From: Flavobacterium sp. KS-LB2
GTDB taxonomy: Bacteria; Bacteroidota; Bacteroidia; Flavobacteriales; Flavobacteriaceae
Assembly (NCBI RefSeq): GCF_036895565.1
Contig: NZ_CP145904.1
Location: 372,001 to 436,000 of the forward strand
DNA: 64,000 bases
Reading direction: 5' to 3'
The notes beneath the pieces were generated by a model. That model saw only the letters and a program-made list of their open reading frames with translations. It was not told the DNA's origin and ran no database searches. Within the stretch, counting starts at the first letter, position 1; each line of letters opens with the position of its first letter. Position numbers and translations under genes: made by a program. This document shows, in pieces, positions 27,784-36,859 of this stretch.

Positions 27784-29373
27784 CTACCAGATTCCTTTAA
27801 TCTTGTGAATAGTCAAGTTTTTTATTTCTTGTTTCTCATCCGATTGAATGCTCATTTTTGTATACGGTTTTTTAGGGAAAATTTGTTCTGTAAAACTGTA
27901 TACTCCCTCATTTAGAAAAATTTCTATAGAAGACCAATCTAAAATGATTTGATAATCTATAGTTTCAGAAACGATATTTGGAGTAGCAGTTTTATGGATG
28001 TTTTTTCCAAAGTTTTCCTCGAAATTTACTATTCCAGATTTGCGTCTGTCAATTGAGAACGTTTTTTGAGGAGCATCATAATTCAATACCAATGAATCGT
28101 TTACTTCGTTATAAAAAACAAGTTTCAAACTCTTTGAAGCTGATTTAAATCGTACTTCGGATTGATTTAAATGATCGTATGTAAAACTGATTTTTTGCTT
28201 GGGTTTAATAGCGAACATATCTTTTGAAAACTCTGAAACTGATTGTTTATTGAACGATTCAACAAGACTGTTTTTTAGAACATAATCGTTATTTATTTTC
28301 TCAAGTGAAAGCTCTCTTGGTAGCGTCATGGCGCTTCTCCAATTTTTTGTAGGCGTGTTTCTAGCATACAGCCAATTGCTCATCCAGCCTATAAAAATTC
28401 GTTTTCCATCAGGGGTATTGTTGTAAGTTACTCCAGCATAATTATCGGCGCCGTTGTCAATCCATTTAATCTCTTTTTGATTAGTTTTAAAACTTTTTCC
28501 GTCAAAGTCACCTATGAAATATTGTGTTCCTGAACCGCCATTAGGTGCGCCAGGATTTATGCTGATGAGTAAAACCCATTTTTCTTCATTGGAACCGTTA
28601 ACTTTTAATTTGAAAACATCAGGGCATTCCCAAACACCGCCATGTGCTCCTATATTTTTACCAAATTCGCTTTCGAATTTCCAATTAATTAAATTTTCGG
28701 AAGTGTAAAATTGAGCATGATCACCAGCTACTAACACCATATTCCAAATATTAGTTTCGGTATTCCAGAAGACTTTCGGGTCTCTAAAATCTTTTATACC
28801 GGAATTTTTAACTATTGGATTTTTTTCATATTTCAACCAAGTTTCACCTTCATCTAGACTGTAAGCTAATCCTTGGGTTTGATAATCTGTTCTACCCGCT
28901 TTTTCGCCTGCCATGTCGTGATAGGTGAAAATAGCAATCATCGGTGGGTTTTCTTTTGTTCCCAAACCCGAAGTGTTTTTTAAATCTACAACCGCACTTC
29001 CTGAAAATATCATTCCTAATTTATCAGGAAACAAAGCGATTTTTTTATTCGTCCAATGAATTAAATCAGTGCTTGTAGCATGTCCCCAATGCATCGGTCC
29101 CCATACAATATCATCTGGGTAATATTGATAAAACAAATGGTAAATGCCTTTATAGTACACCATGCCGTTTGGGTCATTCATCCATTTTTTTTCTGGAGAA
29201 AAATGAAATTGTGGTCTAAACGGTTCTTTGTATTGCTCTGAAGAATCAATTTTTATTTTTTCAGAAGAGTTAATGGCAATAATTGAGTTACTTTCTTCTT
29301 TTTTACAAGAAAACAACAATAATGTGCTACTAAATAGAACAAAAATCAATAATATGTTATTTGCGAACTTCAT
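27784..29373 (-). CDS. GH32 lipoprotein (levanase/inulinase/invertase type)
   Basis: The 529-residue glycoside hydrolase releases fructose from beta-fructosides such as sucrose, levan or inulin. The signal ends LLLFSC (lipidated Cys23), followed by KKEE, which resembles the acidic-lysine surface-export tags of Flavobacteriaceae lipoproteins. Catalytic residues are in place: nucleophile Asp67 in WMNDPNG, transition-state stabiliser Asp198 in FRDP, and acid/base Glu249 in WECPDVF. The C-terminal beta-sandwich typical of GH32 follows (about 370-529). Endo or exo action cannot be told by eye. It is the first gene of the minus-strand row, and its upstream region holds paired LacI-type operators shared with the GH65 gene. 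Confidence 0.94.
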   Translation of the reverse strand: MKFANNILLIFVLFSSTLLLFSCKKEESNSIIAINSSEKIKIDSSEQYKEPFRPQFHFSPEKKWMNDPNGMVYYKGIYHLFYQYYPDDIVWGPMHWGHATSTDLIHWTNKKIALFPDKLGMIFSGSAVVDLKNTSGLGTKENPPMIAIFTYHDMAGEKAGRTDYQTQGLAYSLDEGETWLKYEKNPIVKNSGIKDFRDPKVFWNTETNIWNMVLVAGDHAQFYTSENLINWKFESEFGKNIGAHGGVWECPDVFKLKVNGSNEEKWVLLISINPGAPNGGSGTQYFIGDFDGKSFKTNQKEIKWIDNGADNYAGVTYNNTPDGKRIFIGWMSNWLYARNTPTKNWRSAMTLPRELSLEKINNDYVLKNSLVESFNKQSVSEFSKDMFAIKPKQKISFTYDHLNQSEVRFKSASKSLKLVFYNEVNDSLVLNYDAPQKTFSIDRRKSGIVNFEENFGKNIHKTATPNIVSETIDYQIILDWSSIEIFLNEGVYSFTEQIFPKKPYTKMSIQSDEKQEIKNLTIHKIKGIW

Positions 29374-29448
29374 TGAGAAAAGGATTTATTATTATATTAT
29401 ATTCATAAAAATAGAATTCTATTTTTTAATTATTTAAAATAGTTTAAT

Positions 29449-29483
29449 CAAAAACGTTTTCGATATGTCGAAAACGTTTTCGA
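29449..29483. promoter_or_regulatory. Paired LacI-type operators between GH32 and GH65 genes
   Basis: A perfect 16-bp palindrome TCGAAAACGTTTTCGA occupies 29468-29483. A second copy with one changed base, CAAAAACGTTTTCGA, occupies 29449-29463. Their centres are exactly 20 bp apart, about two helical turns, so two dimers could bind one face of the DNA. The pair lies between divergently transcribed genes (GH32 start at 29373, GH65 start at 29570) and could control both. Confidence 0.85.
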
Positions 29484-29569
29484 TTTGTATTCAATATACT
29501 ATGTGGAACTATTCAGTTTTTTAAGAAATAAATTATATAAGTTTGAAAATATTATTAAAAAATATAACT

Positions 29570-31576
29570 ATGATTTCAATATTTAAGAGACTTGTCTTTC
29601 TGCTTTTAGTAAGCCCAATTGTTTTTGGACAAACTAAATCTGACGAATGGCATTTACAGGCAAATTCTAGAGAAAATTATTTTGGTGTAGCCATGGCAAA
29701 TGGTCAAATAGGAATTGTTACAGATGATACGCCTTTGAAAACAAAAGAAATTATTCTGAACGGAGTTTACGATGGTAGTCCTGAAAATGGAATTAGTAGA
29801 ATTGTTCGAGGAATTGAGTTTTTGAATTTGCATTTGAATATAAACAATCAAGAAATCAAATCAGACAATATTGATAATTGGAGCCAAATAGTTTCTATGA
29901 AAGAAGGTACAAGTACAACTTCATTTTCATTTAAAGATTTCGCAACTATCAATTATACGATTTTGGCTAATAGAGCTGTTCCTTTTTCAGCAATGGCAAT
30001 TGTCGAAATTACTCCAATTAAAGATATCGAAGTTACCGCTAATAATTATATGGTGGTTCCTGATGAATTGAAAGAGGCTAAAAGTCAGTTTCGTGTTTTG
30101 AAAGACAATCAATATTTAATGCCAGTTTTTGGGACAGTCGCTAAAACGCTTACGGGGAAATATACGGTTGCGGCTTCAACAACATTTCTTTTTGACGGTC
30201 AAGGAGAAACTTTGAAGCAAACCGGAAATGAAGTTGGTTTTACTAAAAAATTAGTGAAGGGTAAAAAATATCGTTTTGCAGTTGCGGGAGGAATTTGCAC
30301 TTCTAAAGATGTTACTGATCCTTTGAACGAATCCGAAAGACAGCCAATTTATGCTTTGCAGGAAGGAATTGATAAATTATTGAACCGTCACAAACAAGCT
30401 TGGGCTGAATTATGGAGCACCGGAGATATTCAAATTGAAGGAGATCTTGATGCGCAACAACGGGTGCGTTTTGCCTTATACAACTTGTATTCATATATTC
30501 GACCGGAAACCAGACAAAGTATAGCTCCAATGGGATTGTCATCGCAGGGATATAACGGACATATTTTTTGGGACACCGAACTTTGGATGTATCCAACGCT
30601 TTTGGCCTTACAACCTGATATGGCAAAATCGTGTTTAGATTACCGTTCAGATCGTTTGCAAAAAGCAAAACAAAAAGCCTTTATTTATGGGTATAAAGGA
30701 GCGATGTATCCCTGGGAGTCTGATGATACAGGTGAAGAAGCAACACCAACTTGGGCTTTGACCGGAATTTTCGAGCAACATATTACGGCGGATGTTTCGA
30801 TCGCTTTTTGGAATTATTACAGTTATACACAAGACAAATCCTGGTTGAAAAAAGAATGGGCGGTTCTTAAAGAAACGGCTGATTTTTGGGTAAGTCGCGT
30901 AGTTAAAAATCAAGATGGAAGCTATTCTATTTTAAATGTAGTTGGTGCCGATGAATATGCGCAACACGTAGATGATAATGCTTTTACAAATGCATCTGCT
31001 ATTGAGTCTTTGAAAAATACAATCAAAGCGGCGGCAATTTTGAGCGAACCGATTAACCCAAAATGGAAAGATGTTTCTGAGAAATTAGTCATTCATAAAC
31101 AGAATGGGATTACTCAAAATTACAAAGGGTATGAGGGGCAAATGATAAAACAAGCCGATGTAAATTTGTTAGCTTATCCTTTACACATAATCACAGACAA
31201 GGCCCAAATTGAAAAAGATTTGGAATATTATGCAGAAAAAATAGATAAAAAAGATGGTCCTGCAATGGCTTCTGGAGTTTTATCTGTTTTGTATGCAAGA
31301 TTAGGTGATCGAGAAAAAGCATATAGTTATTTTGTAAAATCGTATTTACCAAACAGCCGTCCGCCTTTTGGGGTGTTCTCAGAATCAGCAAATAGTAATA
31401 ATCCCTATTTTGCAACTGGTGCAGGAGCTATGCTTCAAGCTGTTATTTATGGTTTTGGTGGAGTGGAGCAAACGGATCTTGGATTAAAATACAATAAGGG
31501 ACTTTTGCCAAAACAATGGAAATCACTTAAGATTATTGGAATAGGGTTAGATAATAAAACGATTGTTATAAAATAA
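29570..31576 (+). CDS. GH65 family glycosidase, exported
   Basis: The 668-residue protein begins with a Sec signal peptide (MISIFKRLVFLLLVSPIVFGQ), so it works outside the cytoplasm. Family GH65 acts on alpha-glucosides such as trehalose, kojibiose, nigerose and maltose, by phosphorolysis or hydrolysis. The general acid is probably Glu462 in GADEYAQHVDDNAFTN, and YPWESDDTGEEATP near residue 380 is the substrate-site motif. Glu605 in FGVFSES may be the catalytic base of a hydrolase, and a periplasmic site without ready phosphate use also favours hydrolysis. A kojibiose hydrolase of this family is known from F. johnsoniae. The frame extends to a TTG at 29543, but the ATG at 29570 fits the signal peptide. 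Confidence 0.87.
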   Translation: MISIFKRLVFLLLVSPIVFGQTKSDEWHLQANSRENYFGVAMANGQIGIVTDDTPLKTKEIILNGVYDGSPENGISRIVRGIEFLNLHLNINNQEIKSDNIDNWSQIVSMKEGTSTTSFSFKDFATINYTILANRAVPFSAMAIVEITPIKDIEVTANNYMVVPDELKEAKSQFRVLKDNQYLMPVFGTVAKTLTGKYTVAASTTFLFDGQGETLKQTGNEVGFTKKLVKGKKYRFAVAGGICTSKDVTDPLNESERQPIYALQEGIDKLLNRHKQAWAELWSTGDIQIEGDLDAQQRVRFALYNLYSYIRPETRQSIAPMGLSSQGYNGHIFWDTELWMYPTLLALQPDMAKSCLDYRSDRLQKAKQKAFIYGYKGAMYPWESDDTGEEATPTWALTGIFEQHITADVSIAFWNYYSYTQDKSWLKKEWAVLKETADFWVSRVVKNQDGSYSILNVVGADEYAQHVDDNAFTNASAIESLKNTIKAAAILSEPINPKWKDVSEKLVIHKQNGITQNYKGYEGQMIKQADVNLLAYPLHIITDKAQIEKDLEYYAEKIDKKDGPAMASGVLSVLYARLGDREKAYSYFVKSYLPNSRPPFGVFSESANSNNPYFATGAGAMLQAVIYGFGGVEQTDLGLKYNKGLLPKQWKSLKIIGIGLDNKTIVIK

Positions 31577-31595
31577 TAAAGTTAATTTTTTATGT

Positions 31596-31652
31596 CTCGT
31601 ATGAATAATTCAATCAGCTTGTAATTGAATTGTTCATACGGGGTTTTTTTTT
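31596..31652 (+). terminator. Terminator after the GH65 gene
   Basis: A long 19-bp stem (31596-31614 with 31624-31642, a few G-T pairs) is followed by nine T (31644-31652). It separates the GH65 gene from the susC transcript. Confidence 0.9.
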
Positions 31653-32000
31653 GTCAATAATCCAGTATTATTTTTAACTAAATCTTTAAGGGAATGTGTT
31701 TTTATGACATTACTATTTATGTAGAGCTATGAAATAGAAAAATAAGCAGATTTGATTTTTTTTAGCTAAATTTTTTGAGGTATATTTATTTAGTTAAATC
31801 CAGATTGTTAATTTGTAGTTAAAAATGATATAGTATTAAATAATTCGCAATGTTCTTTCTTAATAAGCATTTTTTTTGATTAAAACGCAACGATTTTTAG
31901 ATATAAAAGTGAAAATAATACAAGAATGGTTTTTTTAACACCTTTTTTTTGTATTTATTATAATTTTAGTATTAATTTTTTAAAGTATTAATTTTAAAAT
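31653..32000. other. Gene-free AT-rich stretch before susC
   Basis: Between the GH65 terminator and the susC operators I see no open frame of note, no RNA gene and no clear repeat. The sequence is extremely AT-rich with several T tracts, as is common upstream of strongly regulated Bacteroidota promoters. Confidence 0.6.
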
Positions 32001-32034
32001 CGAAAACGTTTTCGGCACAACGAAAACGTTATAG
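32001..32034 (+). promoter_or_regulatory. Paired LacI-type operators upstream of susC
   Basis: CGAAAACGTTTTCG (32001-32014) is a perfect palindrome. CGAAAACGTTATAG (32021-32034) keeps the left half and central CpG but has a degraded right half. Centres are 20 bp apart. A near-consensus -7 box, TAGTTTAG at 32032-32039, overlaps the second site, so binding there would block polymerase. The susC start is about 100 bp downstream. Confidence 0.83.
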
Positions 32035-32137
32035 TTTAGCAAAACCTTAATATTATCATAAAATTATAATTATGTTTGAACTTAATATTTAAAACAAACC
32101 ATTCAAAACAAATTATTAACCAACTTATTTATTACGT

Positions 32138-35107
32138 ATGAAAAATAGTCTAATTAAAGGCTTGATGGTGTTTCTAACGATGCTATGTACAAGTTTGACA
32201 TATTCGCAAGATGTGTCCGGAACTGTATCTGATGCTAGCGGTCCGCTTCCAGGGGCTTCTATCTTAGTGAAAGGAACAACAAATGGAGCACAAACTGATT
32301 TCGATGGAAAATTTACTATCAAGAATGTTGGCTCAAACGCAGTTTTAGTTTTTAGTTACATTGGTCTTAAAACTCAAGAATTAAATGTAGCAGGAAAAAG
32401 TACAGTTAATGTAGTTTTAAAAGAAGACTCAGCTGAATTAAAAGAAGTTGTAGTTATAGGCTACGGTTCGGTTAGAAAAAAGGATGCAACAGGTGCAGTT
32501 GATCAAATCGGAGCAAAAGATTTTGACAATGTAGCATCCCCTTCGCCAGCTCAATTATTGAGAGGTAAAGTTGCAGGTGTTCAAGTTACACAGTCTAGTG
32601 GTGAGCCAGGTGCTGGTGTTGCTATTAGAGTTCGTGGTAATTCGTCTATTCGTTCAGGAAACGGTCCTCTTATTGTTGTTGACGGAGTGCCATTAGATGG
32701 TGGGAATGTATCAGCAGGAGGTGCAGATTTATTGGGTACTTCTTCTTCTAGAAATCCATTGAACTTTATCAATCAAAATGATATCGAGAGCATGTCAGTT
32801 TTGAAAGATGCTTCTTCAACAGCTATTTATGGTTCGCGTGGAGCAAATGGAGTTATCGTGATTACTACTAAAAAAGGAAAATCTAATGTGCCACAGTTAA
32901 CTTATAGTACATCATTCCAATTTAGTAAATTATCTGGTAAATTAGATGTAATGAATGGCGATCAATTTGCAGCAGCAGGTGGTGATGATCAAGGTTCAAG
33001 ATCTTACAATTGGAAAGATGCTGTTTTAAGAAGTGGATTCGCAATGAACCATGATTTATCTTTTACTAAGTCAACAGAAAATTCAAATACAAGAATATCT
33101 TTTGGAGCATCCAATACAGATGGAATTGTTAAAAACACAGGTTTAGATAGATATACTGCTTCATTTTATAATTCAAATGATTTTTTCGGTGGAGCTGTAA
33201 AAGTAGAATCTAGAATTATTTATTCTTCTTTAAAAGATCAAGCGACTCTTTTGTCTAATAATGCAGGGTTTATTGGTAACGTAATTGGTACAGCTTTGTA
33301 TTGGAACCCAACATTACCAATTAGAAATACAAATGGGTCTTATAACGTAGTGGGTGATGATTATTTAAATCCAGTACAATTATTAGATTCGTATACAGAT
33401 TATACAAATACTAATAAATTATTAGGAAGTATCAATACTACTTGGAAAATCAACAGCAAGTTAAAATACCAATTCTTGTTTGGTGTTGAAGGTTCTACAT
33501 CTAGTAGAAAAAGCCAGTTGTTGCCAACTATGGAGATTTCTGGAGCTGCATTTCAAGCAACAGTCCCTGGTTCAGATTTAGTTAAGTTTGGTACAGCTAA
33601 CATAAACAACCAAAATAAATTTAATAAAACGTTTGAACATACTTTAAACTACAATAATGATTTTGGTGATAACTTCAACTTAGATGCATTAGTAGGGTAC
33701 TCTTATTATGATTACACAGCTGATGGGAATTCTGCAAGTGGTAAAGGGTATGATGTGAATCAAGTAAACTTGATTGACAATATTGAAGGTGGACTTCAGA
33801 ATGAGTATAGAGTTTCTTCTTATAGAAATAGAGTGGAGTTACAATCTTATTTTGGTAGAGTAAACGCTACTTTATATAAGAAATTAATTCTTACTGCTAC
33901 ATTAAGATCTGATGGATCTACAAAATTAGGAGTAAATAACAAATATGATTATTTTCCATCTGTAGGTGCGGCTTACAAAGTTGTAGAAGATAAAGAAGGT
34001 TTATTGAACAGCTTCAAGATTAGAGGTAACTATGGTATTACAGGAAACCAAGAATTTGCACCAAACTCTGCAATTGCTAGAGCTTCTTATGGTAATAATG
34101 GTAATTTAAATGTTGATACAAACTCTAATGCTGATTTGAAATGGGAGACTACAACTTCTTATGGAGTAGGAGCGGATTTTGAATTAATCAATAATAAATT
34201 ATCTGGTTCATTAGATTATTTCCAGAGAGATACTAAGGATTTAATTTTCCCTGTACCGGCAGCAGCAACTCAGCCAGGTCCTCCATCTCCACGTTTCAAA
34301 AACTTACCAGGGAATTTAATCAATAAAGGTGTGGAAGTTTCTTTAAACTATAAAGTAATCGATACTGAGGATTTAACTTGGGATATTTCAGGAAATGCTT
34401 CATTTTTAAGTAATAAAGTTAAAAACTTTGCTGGTTTTATTGCTACCGGTGGATTGAATGGTCAAGGGTTAACAGATGCTTATGCTCAGGTAATCACAAA
34501 CAATCAACCTGCATATACCTATTTCTTGTATGAGTGGAGAGGATATGATTCTACTGGGAATTCAATTTATGCTGATGCAGCAGGAAATGATACAGGTCTT
34601 GGTACTGCGGCTAAAAAATTATTAGACAAACAACCTTTACCTAAAATCAATGTTGGTTTTACTACTAATTTAGCTTATAAAGGTTTTGATGCAAGTGCTT
34701 CTTTCTATGGTGCTTTTGGTCACTACATTTATAATAACACAACGAATGCTTATTTCTTTAAAGGAGCTTTCCTTGGAGGTAGAAATACGACTTTAGAAGC
34801 TGCAACTTCTCCACAAGCTCAAGGAGACCCTAACTCTCCGTCTACTAAGTATTTAGAAAAAGGAGATTTCTTAAGAATGGGTAATTTAACGTTTGGTTAC
34901 ACTGTAAATTCTTTAGAAAGATTTAGAATTAAATCTGCTCGTTTCTTTGTAAATGCTTCTAATTTATTTATTATTACAAGTTATTCAGGATCTGACCCAG
35001 AGGTTGATACTGATAAATCATTAAACGGTGTGCCTTCTGCAGGGATGGAGTATTTATCTTACCCTAGAGATAAAAGTGTATCACTTGGACTTAACGTAAC
35101 ATTTTAA
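32138..35107 (+). CDS. SusC-type TonB-dependent outer-membrane transporter
   Basis: The 989-residue protein has a signal peptide ending TYSQ, then a carboxypeptidase-regulatory-like beta domain (about 25-100, VSGTVSDASGPLPGASILVKG), the SusC N-terminal plug signature VVVIGYGSVRKKDATGAV, the plug motif YGSRGANGVIVITTKKGK near residue 230, and the outer-membrane barrel to the C-terminus (SLGLNVTF). SusC forms the energised pore through which a SusD partner delivers oligosaccharides. The cargo cannot be read from sequence; the cluster suggests sucrose, trehalose or short fructans. It is 11 bp from susD and preceded by paired LacI-type operators. Confidence 0.95.
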   Translation: MKNSLIKGLMVFLTMLCTSLTYSQDVSGTVSDASGPLPGASILVKGTTNGAQTDFDGKFTIKNVGSNAVLVFSYIGLKTQELNVAGKSTVNVVLKEDSAELKEVVVIGYGSVRKKDATGAVDQIGAKDFDNVASPSPAQLLRGKVAGVQVTQSSGEPGAGVAIRVRGNSSIRSGNGPLIVVDGVPLDGGNVSAGGADLLGTSSSRNPLNFINQNDIESMSVLKDASSTAIYGSRGANGVIVITTKKGKSNVPQLTYSTSFQFSKLSGKLDVMNGDQFAAAGGDDQGSRSYNWKDAVLRSGFAMNHDLSFTKSTENSNTRISFGASNTDGIVKNTGLDRYTASFYNSNDFFGGAVKVESRIIYSSLKDQATLLSNNAGFIGNVIGTALYWNPTLPIRNTNGSYNVVGDDYLNPVQLLDSYTDYTNTNKLLGSINTTWKINSKLKYQFLFGVEGSTSSRKSQLLPTMEISGAAFQATVPGSDLVKFGTANINNQNKFNKTFEHTLNYNNDFGDNFNLDALVGYSYYDYTADGNSASGKGYDVNQVNLIDNIEGGLQNEYRVSSYRNRVELQSYFGRVNATLYKKLILTATLRSDGSTKLGVNNKYDYFPSVGAAYKVVEDKEGLLNSFKIRGNYGITGNQEFAPNSAIARASYGNNGNLNVDTNSNADLKWETTTSYGVGADFELINNKLSGSLDYFQRDTKDLIFPVPAAATQPGPPSPRFKNLPGNLINKGVEVSLNYKVIDTEDLTWDISGNASFLSNKVKNFAGFIATGGLNGQGLTDAYAQVITNNQPAYTYFLYEWRGYDSTGNSIYADAAGNDTGLGTAAKKLLDKQPLPKINVGFTTNLAYKGFDASASFYGAFGHYIYNNTTNAYFFKGAFLGGRNTTLEAATSPQAQGDPNSPSTKYLEKGDFLRMGNLTFGYTVNSLERFRIKSARFFVNASNLFIITSYSGSDPEVDTDKSLNGVPSAGMEYLSYPRDKSVSLGLNVTF

Positions 35108-35118
35108 TTAAAAAAACA

Positions 35119-36702
35119 ATGAAAAGAATAAATATTATAAAAAGCATCTTGTTTACTAGTACTATTATTCTAGGAGTAAGTTGTACTAATCTAGATGAGG
35201 AAGTATTAGATGGTGTAGTTCTTGATAATACTGGAGGATCAACAGTTAATTCTGCTTCATTACTGACAAGTGCTTATGAAGGATTAAGAGGTTTCCAAGA
35301 TCAAGATAAAATGTTTGCTTTAGATGAAATGTCTACAGATGCACTTGTTGGACCTACAAGAGGTGGTGACTGGGATGATAATGCTAAATGGAGACAATTG
35401 CATACGCACACTTGGGCACCAGATAATATCGAAATCAGAAATGCTTGGAATTCATTATTGTCACAAGTGTATAACTGTAACCTAGTTATTGAAAATGGTA
35501 CTGCTGCAGAGATATCTCAAGCTCGTTTCTTGAGAGCATTTTACTATTACAATGTAATTGACTTGTATGGTCAAGCTCCATATAGAGAAGCAGGTAGTTC
35601 TCTTGAGGACGATCCAAAAGTTTGGACAAGACAGGAAGCTACTTCATTTGTTATTAGTGAACTTGAAGCAATTATTGGAAGCTTACCAGCTCGTGTGGCT
35701 AATGATGCTAGTATTGTTAATGTGGATGCAGCACACTTTTTGTTGGCAAAATTGTACTTGAACAAAGCAGTTTTTAATGCTGCTGATCCTGCAGGGCCTT
35801 ATACTTTTGACCCTGCTGATATGACTAAAGTTGTAACTCATGTAGATGCAATTAATAGCTCTTTGGCAACGGATTATTGGGATAATTTTAAACCTACAAA
35901 TAACACATCTCCTGAAATTCTTTTCTCTTCTAAAAATATTAGAGGTGGTCAAGGTGGAGGTATTCAGTCAAGATGGAGAATGGGTATGCATTACCAACAA
36001 ACTCCAGATGGATGGAATGGTTTTGCTACTGTAGCAGAATACTACAATAAGTTTAATCCGAATGACAGACGTATCAAAAATGCAGATCAATACATTATTG
36101 ATGCTTTTGGTAATAATGTTGGTTTCCAAGTAGGTCAAATGAAAAATGGAAGAAACCGTGATGAATTTGGTAGAGACAAGGATGCAAACCAAGTTGCTTA
36201 TACAAACATTCCAGCAGGAACGGTTAATCTAAAAGATAGAAAAGGTAATCCATTAGTGTTTACTGCAGCCTTGACTTTAATTACTGGAGGAAATACACTT
36301 GAAACTGCAGGTATTAGAAGTCAAAAATATATTCCAGATGAAGCTAACTTAGGTACTCCTGAAAATGATTACGCATTAATGCGTTATTCAGATGCTTTAT
36401 TGATGAAAGCTGAAGCAATCCTTAGAGGTGGTACTGGAGTTAATAATGCAGCGCAATTCGCTCAATTGGTATCTAGAACTAATGTAGCTGGAACTGTTCC
36501 AACAACTTTAGATGCTATTTACACTGAAAGAGGAAAAGAATTATGGTATGAAGGATGGAGAAGAAACGATATGATTCGTTTTGGAAAATTCTTAGAAGCT
36601 AGAGAACTAAAGCCTTATGTGTCTGATAAAAGATATATTTTGTTCCCTATTCCTGCAGATGCATTGTTTAATGCTAATTTGCAACAAAATCCTGGTTACT
36701 AA
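35119..36702 (+). CDS. SusD/RagB-family lipoprotein
   Basis: The 527-residue surface lipoprotein has a signal ending ILGVSC (Cys22), an N-terminal SusD-like region with tetratricopeptide-like helices (LRAFYYYNVIDLYGQAPYRE near residue 135-155) and the C-terminal RagB/SusD domain, with the conserved YTERGKELWYEGWRRNDMIRFG near 470-490 and the closing LFPIPADALFNANLQQNPGY. It acts as the lid and ligand-capture partner of the SusC transporter directly upstream. A strong hairpin follows the gene. Confidence 0.95.
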   Translation: MKRINIIKSILFTSTIILGVSCTNLDEEVLDGVVLDNTGGSTVNSASLLTSAYEGLRGFQDQDKMFALDEMSTDALVGPTRGGDWDDNAKWRQLHTHTWAPDNIEIRNAWNSLLSQVYNCNLVIENGTAAEISQARFLRAFYYYNVIDLYGQAPYREAGSSLEDDPKVWTRQEATSFVISELEAIIGSLPARVANDASIVNVDAAHFLLAKLYLNKAVFNAADPAGPYTFDPADMTKVVTHVDAINSSLATDYWDNFKPTNNTSPEILFSSKNIRGGQGGGIQSRWRMGMHYQQTPDGWNGFATVAEYYNKFNPNDRRIKNADQYIIDAFGNNVGFQVGQMKNGRNRDEFGRDKDANQVAYTNIPAGTVNLKDRKGNPLVFTAALTLITGGNTLETAGIRSQKYIPDEANLGTPENDYALMRYSDALLMKAEAILRGGTGVNNAAQFAQLVSRTNVAGTVPTTLDAIYTERGKELWYEGWRRNDMIRFGKFLEARELKPYVSDKRYILFPIPADALFNANLQQNPGY

Positions 36703-36738
36703 GAAATGTTTATAATTAATTATTTTTTGAGTTAGTTC

Positions 36739-36765
36739 TAAAGAGGGTATTTATTACCCTCTTTA
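36739..36765 (+). terminator. Hairpin after susD (terminator or processing/attenuation site)
   Basis: TAAAGAGGGTA pairs perfectly with TACCCTCTTTA around a TTTAT-type loop. The T run after it is interrupted (TTTATTTTAT), so termination may be partial. This would give less transcript of the downstream lipoproteins than of susCD. Confidence 0.7.
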
Positions 36766-36809
36766 TTTTATATCAATTTTTTTCTTTTTATTCCCAATAT
36801 TATATACAT

Positions 36810-36839
36810 TAGGCAATTATAATCAGCTGCAATTACCTA
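36810..36839. promoter_or_regulatory. Inverted repeat upstream of the first FG-GAP lipoprotein gene
   Basis: TAGGCAATT (36810-36818) and AATTACCTA (36831-36839) form an inverted repeat with one mismatch, centred on the palindrome CAGCTG (36824-36829). It lies about 20 bp before the gene start and could be a regulator site. It is unlike the LacI-type operators. Confidence 0.35.
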
Positions 36840-36859
36840 ACTAAATTCTACAATATAAT

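Noticed and set aside
28050..28070. Operator-like string with central ACGTTTT inside the GH32 gene
   Set aside because: It has several mismatches, is unpaired and lies in coding sequence; probably chance.
33625..33640. AAAACGTTT-like half sites inside susC and the second FG-GAP gene
   Set aside because: Single, imperfect and intragenic; expected by chance in AT-rich DNA.
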